The position numbers and the translations under genes were made by a program. The notes beneath the pieces were generated by a model. The model saw only the letters and a program-made list of their open reading frames with translations, was not told the origin of the DNA and searched no databases. From Cristatella mucedo (Eukaryota; Bryozoa; Phylactolaemata; Cristatellidae): 13,000 nucleotides of DNA. The stretch lies in NCBI GenBank assembly GCA_009760855.2, contig WPIO01000008.1:1804501-1817500 (forward strand). Direction: 5' to 3'. Shown here one piece after another: positions 1-8,479 of this stretch. Position 1 is the first letter of the stretch. Each line of letters starts with the position of its first letter.

Positions 1-470
1 TGTATTTCAAAGCTCGAATAGTCTGCTTGTGGAGTCGTTATATTTGGCAGCGAGATAACGAGCCTAGGCAGACTGTCAGGCGAGTCAAGTACTTTTGTGA
101 CAAATCCATGTTCAGTGCTGAGCCAGTGGCCCAGCCAGCTGCCTGATCTGAAGGCCACCCATAGCAGGACGGTGGAGTGGTATAGGCAGGCGTGGGTGTG
201 TTCGGCTTACACCTGTAACCGACTGTTCCAGTTGAATACAGCCTGTTGCCTTTACGCCTGGCCAGATACAGAGGTCATAGAGAATCGACATAGATCATAA
301 AGAAGATCATACGAGAGGTCATAACGAATCATCGCGGAGAAAGGATTCAAGCACCGTCTCATTAATTAAAGACATATATACCGAGAGGATACGTGTACGT
401 CTTTGGGCTGTCAATAAGTATTTTCACATGCTTTGTTCAACTTTAGCATGCCTGGCATACCTAGAAAATC
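1..470. other. Intergenic stretch with no recognised gene
   Basis: No reading frame here looks like a protein I know; the longest open stretch (97-300, +) is short and featureless. Two weak patterns are visible. Around 270-335 the words GTCATA/ATCATA recur at irregular spacing (for example at 275, 293, 308 and 318). At 40-60 there is a TTTGGCAGCGAG-like string that faintly recalls the region just after the 5' LTR of some Ty3-type elements, but no LTR pair or protein domain supports that. I assign nothing here. Confidence 0.5.
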
Positions 471-474
471 CTTG

Positions 475-504
475 AATTAACCGAAATTAACCCTAATTAA
501 CCGA
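475..504. repeat. Short tandem repeat, 10 bp x 3
   Basis: Three consecutive 10-bp units read AATTAACCGA, AATTAACCCT and AATTAACCGA with no spacer. The first and third are identical and the second differs in its last two bases. It is too short for a satellite. The function is unknown and it may be a chance slippage product in an AT-rich stretch. Confidence 0.8.
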
Positions 505-1930
505 ACGCAGTAGCAGCCACGGCAGCTGCGGGACCACGCAGCTGGGTTTGTTGCCATTGAGCTTACCACAAAGTTCTAAGCAGTGCAAGTAGCTTACAAG
601 TTTGGTTTTTAAAAGCAACCAATGAACAGTCAGATCCGGTTTCACAGCACCGTGCTCATTTGTGACACATATATACGTAACCGAGAAATGTTTTTTGTGA
701 GAACAACTTTCACGAAAAAGACTTGCACATCAAATAGTGCACTAGTACACATGCGCAAGCACAGGCGGAAACTACAGCGGACAGCAACAGCACAAGCGCT
801 ATATACGCAGTGAATATCCGGCTTGAACCGGGTGCCACCAGAACTCAGCACGATGAGAGAAAGCAGGGCAGCCTCTCTATCAACAACTTTTGAAAACGAG
901 GCATGCTGACTTACATCTGTTGCCAAGCTTGTCAATTAACACGCCGGCACCGACGACGACAGCAGCATTGCTGCAATGAAAAAAGCAAAGGTCCTCCCAC
1001 TCGACTCCTTGCAAATGGAGTAGACGGCCTGAATGCACTCGAGCACAGACCACCACTGACGTAGCAATTATTGGGCAACAAATCGCAGAGCCGACGAATC
1101 CGCTCAAGACAGCAACGACGCTCTTAATCTGAACCCAGACCACATCAGTCCTCGCGCATGTCAAAATGGCCGGAGTAGCAGAGCGAGTAACAGAAGTGGG
1201 GCAGTTGTGGGTATCGGCACAGCCAGATGCACTTACGTCCAGGCATAAATTGCATACAGCAAGTTGTACTGGCCGTCGGTCATGCCAAGGCAGCTTTCCC
1301 CGCACAGCTTTGCATCCGACGAGTTGCTATTGGTGGCGTTCGTCGCGCTCGTGCACGTCAAGTTCTACAGCGGGCGGTCGGTCGGGGCGCCTGCCACTGG
1401 GCGCACGCAGGCTGCTCACAGTGGCAGGCGCAGCCAGCGCGACTGAACACCCGCAGTACACGCCCGCCGCAGTACACGTCCGAGAGCACGGTGCCCACTG
1501 TTCCTAGGGAGCAGAGCTGCAGAAGGAGCCGTCAAAGTGCACCCTCTCTCCTGAATGGCCACCCACGAGCTCGATGCTGTCCCACTTTCTGATGGCTAGC
1601 ATCGTATTAATGATACTGCAATCTACCAATGCTGTGTACCACTTGCTTGCTGCACTGCTCTCGAATGAATGCCTTGTTGTCTTAGCAAATCTAGGGCCCC
1701 GACTCGACATTCGAGACACAGCGAGTAGTCCATTAGCTGCGAATTGTGTCATACCAACTGCCCGCAGTTTTGCGTAGAGACTCTCGTCGGCCTCTTATGC
1801 GAGTCAATTTAGATGAGTTAGAGTTGTATTGAAACTCTCCAATTGAAACATGCAATTTCCAGGAATTGGATTACCCGGCAAATCTCTTATAGATATTATC
1901 CGACAGATATTCCTGCACCGTTCCCCGTTG
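505..1930. other. Gene-poor stretch, GC-richer core, nothing assigned
   Basis: Apart from the open minus-strand stretch listed separately, I find no recognisable gene, RNA or repeat. Roughly 1,170-1,510 is richer in G and C and keeps several overlapping frames open on both strands, which is expected from base composition. One plus-strand ATG at 1166 sits in a good start context (CAAAATGG), but its 113-residue translation is Ser/Arg/Cys-rich and matches nothing I know. From about 1,800 to 1,930 the sequence is AT-rich and featureless. Confidence 0.45.
880..1305 (-). other. Unassigned open reading frame, possible exon
   Basis: The minus strand stays open for 141 codons across 1305-880. The middle part is rich in Val, Ala and Ile and has several cysteines, so it could include a hydrophobic segment. 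Possible splice signals flank the core: a CAG acceptor-like site before the ATT-AAG-AGC codons near 1129, and a GTAAGT donor-like string near 915. I do not recognise the product. Overlapping open frames also exist on the plus strand (1166-1507 and 1227-1592) because the local sequence is GC-rich and poor in stop codons. This may therefore be non-coding. Confidence 0.18.
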
Positions 1931-2008
1931 ACTGTTGACAAAAAAATTCTGGCAAGCCAATGCCTGTACTAAACACAGCAACAATCACTTCTGCTTATCT
2001 CTAGCTAA

Positions 2009-2114
2009 TGAGAGCGAGAGCTATGAGAGAGAGAAAGAGAGAGAGAGAGAGGGGGCTAATGAGAGAGAGAAAGAGAGAGAGCGAGAGAGAAAGAGAGAGA
2101 GAGAGAGAGGGGGC

Positions 2115-2187
<73 letters not shown>
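2009..2187. repeat. (GA)n microsatellite with higher-order units
   Basis: The plus strand is a nearly pure purine tract dominated by GA dinucleotides, with AAAG and GCGAG interruptions. It is not a simple tract. The word CTAATG followed by GAGA recurs at 2005, 2056 and 2114, spaced 51 and 58 bp; the last two copies are preceded by a run of five Gs. The last ~70 bp are an uninterrupted GA run. All open frames across it (Arg/Glu on one strand, Leu/Ser on the other) are artefacts of the repeat. Confidence 0.97.
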
Positions 2188-2190
<3 letters not shown>

Positions 2191-2305
2191 TCTTACATTC
2201 AAGGGGTGCACTCTGAGGTACCGCATGAATGTGTAGCAGTTCATGTACGGCATGCATGTGCAAATATACACATATACAAACGAGAGTATTTTCTCCTCCC
2301 TCTTG

Positions 2306-2412
2306 GTTCTCTCTAGCTTTATCTCTCTCACCCTCTTTTTTCTCTCGATCTCTCTCGCTCCGTTACTCTCTCTTTCTTTCTCTCTTTCTCTCGCGCCCTT
2401 TTGCTCTCGCCA
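2306..2412. repeat. Imperfect (CT)n pyrimidine tract
   Basis: This is a pyrimidine-rich stretch of CTCT, TTTCT and CTCG words on the plus strand. It lies about 120 bp after the GA tract and is its approximate reverse complement. The two could form an inverted-repeat arm pair or a triplex-prone region. It runs to within about 35 bp of the truncated LINE copy that follows. Confidence 0.9.
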
Positions 2413-2447
2413 TCCTCCCTATAGGTCGATCCCAACTCATTCTGTAT

Positions 2448-2679
2448 ACTGCTTTTGCTCTGCAGGTGCTAGACTGTGGAAGTCACTTCCAAAATGTTTA
2501 CGCAACTGCATCTACTACGCTCTTTGTTACGTGAGAAAAAGTCTGTTTGCTACCGCATGCGTGCCGAAAGCCGCTTAGGCTATGAGGGCGCTTCAGAAAA
2601 CGCTCCTGCGTAACACCACCCACTTAGTCTTTGTGGCTTTGTGGAGTTACAGACGGAGATGCATTACACTACATTACAA
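2448..2679 (+). mobile_element. 5'-truncated LINE family A, 3' end copy
   Basis: This is the sense-strand 3' end of the same retrotransposon that lies on the minus strand at 9,431-12,340. It begins within the C-terminal coding part: the translation includes CSAGARLWKSLPKCLRN, matching CSSAGPRLRNSLAQFLRN of the long copy. It continues into a shared 3' region, including GTGGAGTTACAGACGGAGAT, and ends in a short ATTAC-type tail (GCATTACACTACATTAC). The long copy carries about 100 extra bases between the LRN codons and the shared 3' block, so the copies differ by an indel there. Severe 5' truncation is usual for LINE insertions. The copy cannot encode anything. Confidence 0.88.
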
Positions 2680-2812
2680 ATATGCCGTACCATTGACCCG
2701 TTGCGTGAAATTACTACCCCGAGGGTAAACTCTGCCTTCCTTTAGCGGAAAACCACGACCGATAGGATGGTAAAACGGTACATACGCACAAGCCTAACTG
2801 CAACCTTAAGAA

Positions 2813-2824
2813 AGAGAGGGAGAC

Positions 2825-2877
<53 letters not shown>
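2813..2877. repeat. (AG)n microsatellite
   Basis: An AG dinucleotide run of about 50 bp is preceded by imperfect AGAGAGGGAGACAGACAG units. It is the third AG/CT tract in the first 3 kb. The minus-strand open frames across it are poly-Leu/Ser artefacts. Confidence 0.97.
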
Positions 2878-2879
<2 letters not shown>

Positions 2880-2918
2880 TGGGGGCACGTAAACGCACCC
2901 CTGTGAATTGATTCTGTA

Positions 2919-3276
2919 GCTGGCTTGGCATGTCGAAGCAGAAATACGACCCAAACGTCAGCAGGCAATTGAAGAAGAGAATCGTGAATCGGAAGGTTCC
3001 TGCAAAAAACGAAACCGACGACGACGTCTCCGCCGGAGCAGCGGCATGGCTTTGACAGCGAGTCTAGCAAAGCGAGCGGTCAACGCGCAATTAGGCGTAC
3101 GGGTTTCTGCTACCAGCGGCGCAGCCATTTTATGTATTAAAGAGTCCACGGTTCAACCAGGCGACTACCGATCACCAGCCAGGTCCAAGGGTGTCTCCAC
3201 GGCCAAGTTTACGGAAATGCAGTCAATCTACCTCCGTCACAAGGGAGCGCTTTCGATTTCCGACCGCCGCTCTTAG
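2919..3276 (+). CDS. Candidate terminal exon, unknown basic protein
   Basis: After an acceptor-like TTGATTCTGTAG the plus strand is open for about 118 codons and ends in TAG at 3274-3276. The first third is charged (IEEENRESEG) and is followed by a strongly basic stretch (KKRNRRRRLRR, roughly residues 30-41) that could be a nuclear localisation signal or nucleic-acid contact. The rest is Ala/Ser-rich and ends in a Ser/Asp/Arg tail. An internal ATG at 3046 would give a 76-residue product without the basic part. An AATAAA lies 42 bp after the stop, which fits a last exon. I do not recognise the family, and no upstream exon could be linked because the preceding DNA is repetitive. It could also be a fragment of an unrecognised mobile element or chance. 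Confidence 0.33.
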
Positions 3277-3317
3277 TCTACGGTCGTGACACTCGATTTG
3301 CTCTGGCCGTTTGCTTC

Positions 3318-3323
3318 AATAAA
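3318..3323 (+). promoter_or_regulatory. Polyadenylation signal candidate
   Basis: A canonical AATAAA hexamer lies 42 bp downstream of the TAG that ends the candidate exon at 3276. T- and GT-containing sequence follows. The spacing is plausible for a very short 3' UTR. The hexamer alone is common by chance, so it depends on the exon being real. Confidence 0.35.
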
Positions 3324-3700
3324 TTGCTCAATTGCTCCCTATCGTGTTCAGATAAGTATGCTTACTTTCGGGTACTTCTGAGCATGATAGTTTGCTGAGT
3401 TGTGTACACCGCTGTACTTTCCTCCTCTATGTGAAGCGAGCGATTTACCGAAGGCTTCCAGTGCAAGCGACATAGAAGTTATAGACTGTGCAAGAACTGA
3501 GATTTATGCAGGGCTGTTCTAGTAGCCTCCATGGTTCGTGTTGGTCTTGAACTTCCGTCTCGGTTGCCGTGGCAGAGCAAGGCTTTGCGATTCCAGAGGT
3601 CACGTGACTGCTTCCCTCAGCCTACGTCCACGGCTCTAAAGGAAGACGACCTAGGAGCGCTGGAAGAACAACTGCGCAGTTCTCACACCTGACGTATTTT
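3324..3700. other. Spacer without recognised features
   Basis: About 375 bp lie between the candidate polyadenylation site and the first recognisable LINE sequence. I see no sustained open frame, repeat or RNA gene. Confidence 0.5.
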
Positions 3701-4662
3701 GTGTCAGAATTTAAAATGGGCTCATCGCGTGCTTTTTATTCTGCCTAAACAACTCAACAAGCATCTTAATCCTGATTGCGAAGCCACAGCTGCACGAAAT
3801 CTAGGTGTCATGTTTCCAAAGTGACCTTTCGTTAGACGACCACATCAGCTCCACAATCAAGTCTGCCTAATTTCAGCTACACAACATCCAGCTATACATT
3901 TTTAAAATTATGGATTTTTGCATAAATATACCACATCTAATTTGGTCCATACATTTTTTGTGACATCCCGTCTTAACTTCTGTAACTCACTGCTTGCTGG
4001 CCTGCCAGCATGTGCAATCAGGCGCTTACAGCTGGTGCAAAACTCTGCAGTTAAATTTTTATGTTGTGAGCGTCACAGTTTCCACATCGCACATCTTCTC
4101 GCCGACCTTCACTGGGTCCCAGTCAAGCAACGGATCGACTTCAAGGTTTTGTTGCTCACTTTTAGGTCCCGCTATTCTTTGGTTCCAGCCTACCTATCAG
4201 ATCTATTCCCCACCAGGCCAAGCATCGCACCACCCGCTTTTCGGAATTTAACTGTTTACCTATACCTCGTACAAACTTCAAATCCTTTGGAGACCGTGCA
4301 TTTAGTTCGTCTGCTCCCAAAGCCTGGAACTCACTCTCGACTTCCGTCGCGACATCCCTTGACTTGACCACGTTTAAACAGAACTTAAAAAAGCACCTAT
4401 TTATGACAGCATTTAGTGGTTCCCTGTGATTCGTCATCTATGCGCTTATGCTTGCTGACACGGTGCATGCTGCCACTAACCACACTTGCATACTGACCCT
4501 GTGTATGTCACCCCTAACCATGTTATTCGTGTTGTTTATCAAGCATGATCCACTCACCATTCGACTGTGTTTCCTTTTCAGAAAATTTAAAGTGCCTAGA
4601 AAGATATTGAGTTCTCTGAGGGCGCTGTGTTAAGTGCATTATTATTGTTGTTATTTTTATTA
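3700..4662 (+). mobile_element. 5'-truncated LINE family B (L2/CR1-like)
   Basis: This sense-strand relic begins inside the reverse transcriptase ORF. A decayed stretch from about 3,712 resembles the post-RT segment (for example the codons giving LGVMF and DDHISSTIKSA). It continues through the conserved C-terminal region and a 3' UTR, and ends in a short tail rich in ATT and GTT (about 4,636-4,662). The pre-tail words GAGGGCGCTGTGTTAAGTGC followed by ATTATTATTG are typical of L2-like 3' ends. A second copy lies inverted at 8,480-8,860 and shares the last coding segment and the UTR. The element is dead, with stops and frameshifts throughout. Position 3,700 is an approximate 5' limit. Confidence 0.88.
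3918..4429 (+). pseudogene. LINE family B reverse transcriptase C-terminal region
   Basis: The translation carries the conserved C-terminal block of L2/CR1-type ORF2 proteins. In order: SRLNFCNSLLAGLP (consensus SRLDYCNSLL), RRLQLVQNSAVKFL, HWVPVKQRIDFKVLLLTF and LVPAYLSDLF. The frame then breaks at about 4,253-4,262. In the next frame it resumes as PRTNFKSFGDRAFSSSAPKAW and ends with FKQNLKKHLFMTAFSG and a TGA at 4427-4429. This region follows the polymerase core in the family, and its role is thought to be RNA or target binding. The ATG at 3918 is not a real start. Upstream stops separate the segment from the polymerase domain, which is itself missing. Non-functional. Confidence 0.87.
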
Positions 4663-4676
4663 TCAGCTCTCTAGAC

Positions 4677-5002
<326 letters not shown>

Positions 5003-5469
5003 GGGGTAAATCATTTGTTCTCTTCTGCAGCCAAGCACTGAAGATAGTAGAACAGCATTTTGCATGCAGTTTCTGGTGTGAGGTTTTAAGCTTGTACGCT
5101 ATAGCAAGTATTGTCGAACGTTGGTTGTCCATTTCAACTGACTAATTAGCAAGAGACAACAAGCTTTGAACTTTCAGCAAAGATTTGCGTGCTTGACCTG
5201 TAGAGGCCTGATGCGACCGGAAATGGAAGGTCATTGCTAAGCAACAGTCTTGAGGTATAATTTCGCGTGAATTTCGAATTTTTCTTTGAGCCAATTAATC
5301 AGCTATACATCAGTTCTTCAACTTTAGCTACTATTTCCATCTTAGCTGACCTAAAATTTTCATTGTTTGTCTATAAATACATATAGCCAATCCTCGATAA
5401 GTAATCTTCCAAATTTCAGTGCAAAGCCGGTCACTCACACTATCAACCAAAAGAATGTGAGATATTCGT
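5003..5469. other. Spacer without recognised features
   Basis: The stretch after the CT tract is AT-leaning. I find no convincing gene, RNA or repeat. Short open frames (such as 5,367-5,615 +) run into the SINE-like unit and carry no recognisable domain. Confidence 0.5.
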
Positions 5470-5640
5470 CCCTACGCTCCGGTTTTTGCGCAGGGGGTAA
5501 TGCGCTTGCTCTTTACAACCCGGGTTGTGGGCTCGAGTCTCGCAGCTTGCAATTTATTCTTGCAAACTTCAAGCGTGTTATACCCGTGGAGACTCTACCA
5601 TCGCATTATAAATGAGGCTGTTGAATCAGTTAACTATTAC
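5470..5640 (+). mobile_element. SINE-like unit, tRNA-derived head (copy 1)
   Basis: An RNA polymerase III promoter-like pair is visible. An A-box-like GCGCAGGGGGTAATGCGC lies at about 5,488-5,505, and a B-box-like GGCTCGAGTCT at 5,530-5,540. The B-box differs from GGTTCGAGTCC at a few sites. The spacing is that of a tRNA gene. A body of about 90 bp follows, with the blocks TTCAAGC, GGAGACTCTACCA, ATAAATGAGG and AATCAGTTAAC. These recur in the same order in copy 2 at 6,125-6,295. The unit cannot fold as a full tRNA. A tRNA-derived SINE is the best explanation. Its ends are approximate. Confidence 0.6.
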
Positions 5641-6124
5641 TATAACTGTTCACTGATTCTGATGCATTATTTCTGCGAATTTCTACTTTTCTTCCAGTAA
5701 ATTAAAATTTAGTTGCTTCTGTGGGTTACAAACTCTACAGCGACGGTAGGTGAGTTACGAACGGACATCCCATGTAAAAAATTTTGGGATATTTACACTT
5801 ATGCAAACAGCATTTTAACTGCCACATAACAGCACTAGAGTCAGATCTAACTTGTAGAAATATACCTAACATCTATGTAAGCGAAAGAATTGTATCTGCA
5901 TTTACGACTGCAGGCAGATTCATGAAGCTAAAAATAACTAATACTTTATCGCTACAAGAAAATTGGCATACATAAATTTCACCTCTAATTGCCAGTGATC
6001 ACAACAACAAAACCAGTCGATGCAATTATTCTGGCCGTTCCGCTAATTACCTACTTTGAAAACGTAAACACTCTAGTGCCTTATAAGTCGTGCAGCTGAG
6101 ACTTGTCTAAAAAAAGAGATTTGA
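5641..6124. other. AT-rich spacer, no recognised gene
   Basis: Nearly 500 bp lie between the two SINE-like units. The plus-strand open stretch 5,784-5,975 is short and has no recognisable motif. No other repeat was identified. Confidence 0.5.
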
Positions 6125-6295
6125 CTAGCCCCTGAGAGTCCGAGCACAGAGGCAAATTCAGTCGTACTTCGTGGCACCGGTCCTAGGTTCGAGTCCTTGA
6201 GCGCGAAATCCTCTATTGCTCAGTTCAAGCAGTGGTGACAGCCACTAAAGCTCTTTTACCACTATATTAATGAGGTGTTTTAATCAGCGAACCTA
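6125..6295 (+). mobile_element. SINE-like unit, tRNA-derived head (copy 2)
   Basis: A perfect B-box (GGTTCGAGTCC, 6,186-6,196) lies about 45 bp after a decayed A-box-like segment (GAGCACAGAGGCAAATTCA, near 6,142). The downstream body matches copy 1 in order: TTCAAGC, CACTAAAGCTCTTTTACCAC, ATATTAATGAGG and TTTTAATCAGCGAAC. Having two diverged copies with the same head and body makes a repeat family more likely than chance B-boxes. No tRNA acceptor stem pairs across it, so it is not a tRNA gene. Confidence 0.6.
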
Positions 6296-6299
6296 CGAA

Positions 6300-7180
6300 C
6301 AGCGAACATTTTATGTTTACTCTCTATCTGTCCTCTGAGTTCTTAGCTATAAATCGGGTATGCCTTGTGAATGTAGGCCGCTTGCAACCGACTCACAACG
6401 TGGCTTCACGCCAGGCGGTTTTTACTTGTGTCCCCCTGTATTGCATCATTACAGTTAGCAATCACTCGAGGGACAAGATGGGATCCTCATTATCGCGAAT
6501 CTGTATAAATTGGAATAGAGGTTGATTGAGGTCAAGGTCTAGAGCCAGCCTCCATCCGGAATGCATACCGAGAATCGGCAATTTCGGCAGGTGCGCCACC
6601 TGTCGCCGCGAAGGGACGAGAACTCACTGCGGCGGCTCTGCTTCTTTCTCAGTAGTGGCACGCTGTCGCCTACGCGTCTGCGCGTATCTTCCGAAGCTGC
6701 TGGTCGCGTTGAAGCACGCCATTCCACCAGCACTGGCTCTCTGTCAGTGCATTCACGGTAGCAACGTTCAAGTATAGGCTAGCGTGAAAAATAGCGGGTG
6801 TACGGCAAGATCATCCGATTTGCGATTCTAGTTACTCTGCAGCGGAACGGCCAACTATTGTAACGTTAAGCTGGTTGAGGTTAACAAACCGAACGTCGAC
6901 GTTCAAAAACAAAAACTCGGCGTGCGTAGGCCCAGTGATGCCACTCACGCAAGCCGCGCGATTTGACCAGGCGTAAGTGCGGCTGTCCGTTCCGGCCCGC
7001 CGATGCACCGAGCGTTTTGGCGACGAATACTACCAATTGAGCAACCTGGGACTGCAAAACTAGCTGTTGAATTATTAATGACGCCTGCAGTACTCTGGAT
7101 ATCGAGGAAAAGGCAAAGCAATTGATTGCGATCACAATTAGAAGCATGAAATCTGAAGGCCTTTTTTTTCAAACAATCAA
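6300..7180. other. Upstream region of the PAN-like gene
   Basis: Between the SINE-like unit and exon 1 I find no assignable gene. Parts are GC- and CpG-richer (about 6,560-6,740 and 6,900-7,060), which could reflect promoter-proximal or undetected exonic sequence. A perfect 14-bp palindrome, GAACGTCGACGTTC, sits at 6,891-6,904. Open frames across 6,526-6,777 on both strands are Arg/Ser-rich and unrecognised, as expected from composition. Confidence 0.45.
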
Positions 7181-7246
7181 CCTATTGACATTGCCGCCGA
7201 CGCCGGCGCCTCACGGGGTCTTCTCCACTACTCGCGAGCCGCAAAC
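7181..7246 (+). promoter_or_regulatory. Probable 5' leader of the PAN-like gene
   Basis: Just upstream of the exon 1 ATG the sequence turns GC- and CpG-rich (GCCGCCGACGCCGGCGCC) after an AT-rich segment with a run of Ts. No clear TATA box is seen. The start context is GCAAACATGA, with A at -3, which is favourable in animals. A TATA-less promoter and short leader are inferred. The transcription start cannot be placed from sequence. Confidence 0.35.
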
Positions 7247-7496
7247 ATGAGCGCGAGGAGTGTGCATATTTCCGCTCTCCTGTCGCTGTGCCTCATCGCT
7301 GTCAGCGGTGTCGAAGAGACTCTAGCAGCGAATATCGCTCTTTGCGGCAGTGGCTTTTCGTCGTCGTCGCCGACTCAAGGACTCGCTTCGCCGCAGTCCA
7401 GCTTCCAGACGAGCGCTCGAGGCGAGCTGCAATGCCTCATCAAGTGCCTGCAGCAGCAGGCAGCCTGTCTCCAGCTTTATTACAGCAAGTCGAGCG
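7247..7496 (+). CDS. Exon 1: secreted PAN/apple-like domain protein
   Basis: This exon encodes the first 83 codons plus one base of a probable secreted or membrane-anchored protein. Residues 1-20 form a hydrophobic signal peptide (ISALLSLCLIAVSG), with likely cleavage near ETLA-AN at about residue 27. After it, Cys33, Cys63, Cys67 and Cys74 occur in the pattern ELQCLIKCLQQQAACLQLYY. This C-x3-C-x6-C plus aromatic spacing is characteristic of PAN/apple domains, which mediate protein or carbohydrate binding outside the cell. The exon ends at a good donor, GCG|GTGAGG, in phase 1. Joined to 8,883 the domain continues without a stop. Read through without splicing, the frame becomes unrelated sequence and stops at 7,588. 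Further exons should lie downstream, so the protein is partial. Confidence 0.68.
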
Positions 7497-7599
7497 GTGA
7501 GGAAACTGCGGCCGAGTATCATCTTGGTTTAAACGCCAATCCATCGGCTCATTTACGGCTAACTTTAGATTTGTTTGTCCAACTGTAATTAGAAGCCGT

Positions 7600-7720
7600 G
7601 CAAAATATAATTATAGCTCTTTAGCTTACAGGTTCGAATCCTTACACTTTCTCTGCAAGCCCGGTTTGACGAGAAAAAGAAGTGACGAGACCTTACGGCT
7701 TATGTTGCCTGTATAAATCA
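7600..7720 (+). repeat. Possible third SINE-like remnant (B-box only)
   Basis: A B-box-like GGTTCGAATCC stands at 7,631-7,641 in intron 1. No clear A-box precedes it. The downstream sequence only faintly echoes the bodies of the other two units (GTATAAATCAGTTGCG near 7,711). It could be a decayed family member or a chance match. Confidence 0.25.
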
Positions 7721-8479
7721 GTTGCGTCGCAACTCAACACAGATGTCATCCAGATTGTGAATACTGTATACTGATCTTACCACTACTCCTCCGACAAATT
7801 GTACAGCCCAAAGTTCAGGCGTCCAACTTGTATGAATTAGTGGCTCAGACATTGCTATATATCGCCGCGTGTTTCTAAAGATTCCCTTCCTCATCTTACT
7901 ACTTGGTCATAAGAGCTTCTAGTAGTGTTTTAGCATGAATAACAGCTACTTCGCTGAGCATCGCTTAATCGTTTTGTCAAATGGTTTGGAGTTCAAAGGA
8001 GCGCCATTTATTCCCATTAGGAACATGCTCCATCATTCAGAGTTCCTATCCTCTTTCGTCATTGGGCATGGATATCGGCAGCCTCATAACCGTGCCAAAT
8101 CCTCAGGTACGACGAATCCTAGAGAACCGGGCGTGGATTTACAGCTGCTTTCGCTTAGCACGCGGTCGTGGCTTGACTGCCATGCAAGACTCTCTTTGTA
8201 GGCAGCATTGGTAAAGTCGTGCGACAACGTGCAATGCCCATCAGGTACCATCTGCATGACGGACTGCTCTACTTCTCCATGGCAGCCAATGTGCGTGGGT
8301 ACGTGGAATTTGCAAAAAATGAGTCTGAGATGCAATCATTCACCTCAGCGTTTGTCACTTGTAGCTTTGAACACGTATTAATATTTGCCCTTACATTGAC
8401 TCTTGTTAAAACTACATCAAGATATACCCCCTAGACGTTTTGGATTTGCGAAGAGACCGACGAGATATATACAGGTACT
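7721..8479. other. Intron 1 interior, unassigned
   Basis: This part of the intron shows two moderately open plus-strand stretches: 7,935-8,214 in two overlapping frames, and 8,219-8,434. The second reads MPIRYHLHDGLLYFSMAANVR at its start. This has a vaguely integrase-leader-like look (DGLLY), but no catalytic motif follows, so I do not assign it. It may be a further decayed mobile element. No splice signals clearly mark an additional exon. Confidence 0.3.

Noticed and set aside
1-430. Possible LTR retrotransposon end: TTTGGCAGCGAGATAACG near 45-63, and a TATA-like motif plus CAATAAG and TTTTCACA near 372-428.
   Set aside because: No second LTR, no convincing primer binding site matching a known tRNA end, and no gag/pol coding nearby. 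The signals are short and can arise by chance.
2008-2331. Open frames of 60-100 codons on both strands (Arg/Glu or Leu/Ser repeats).
   Set aside because: They are translations of the GA/CT dinucleotide tract and stay open only because the repeat lacks stop codons.
2714-3070. 118-codon minus-strand frame overlapping the AG tract and candidate exon.
   Set aside because: Its middle is microsatellite translation and the rest has no recognisable motif. The opposite strand has better exon signals.
6186-6196. tRNA gene at the perfect B-box.
   Set aside because: No acceptor-stem or anticodon-stem pairing could be built around it. The shared body with the unit at 5,470-5,640 favours a SINE.
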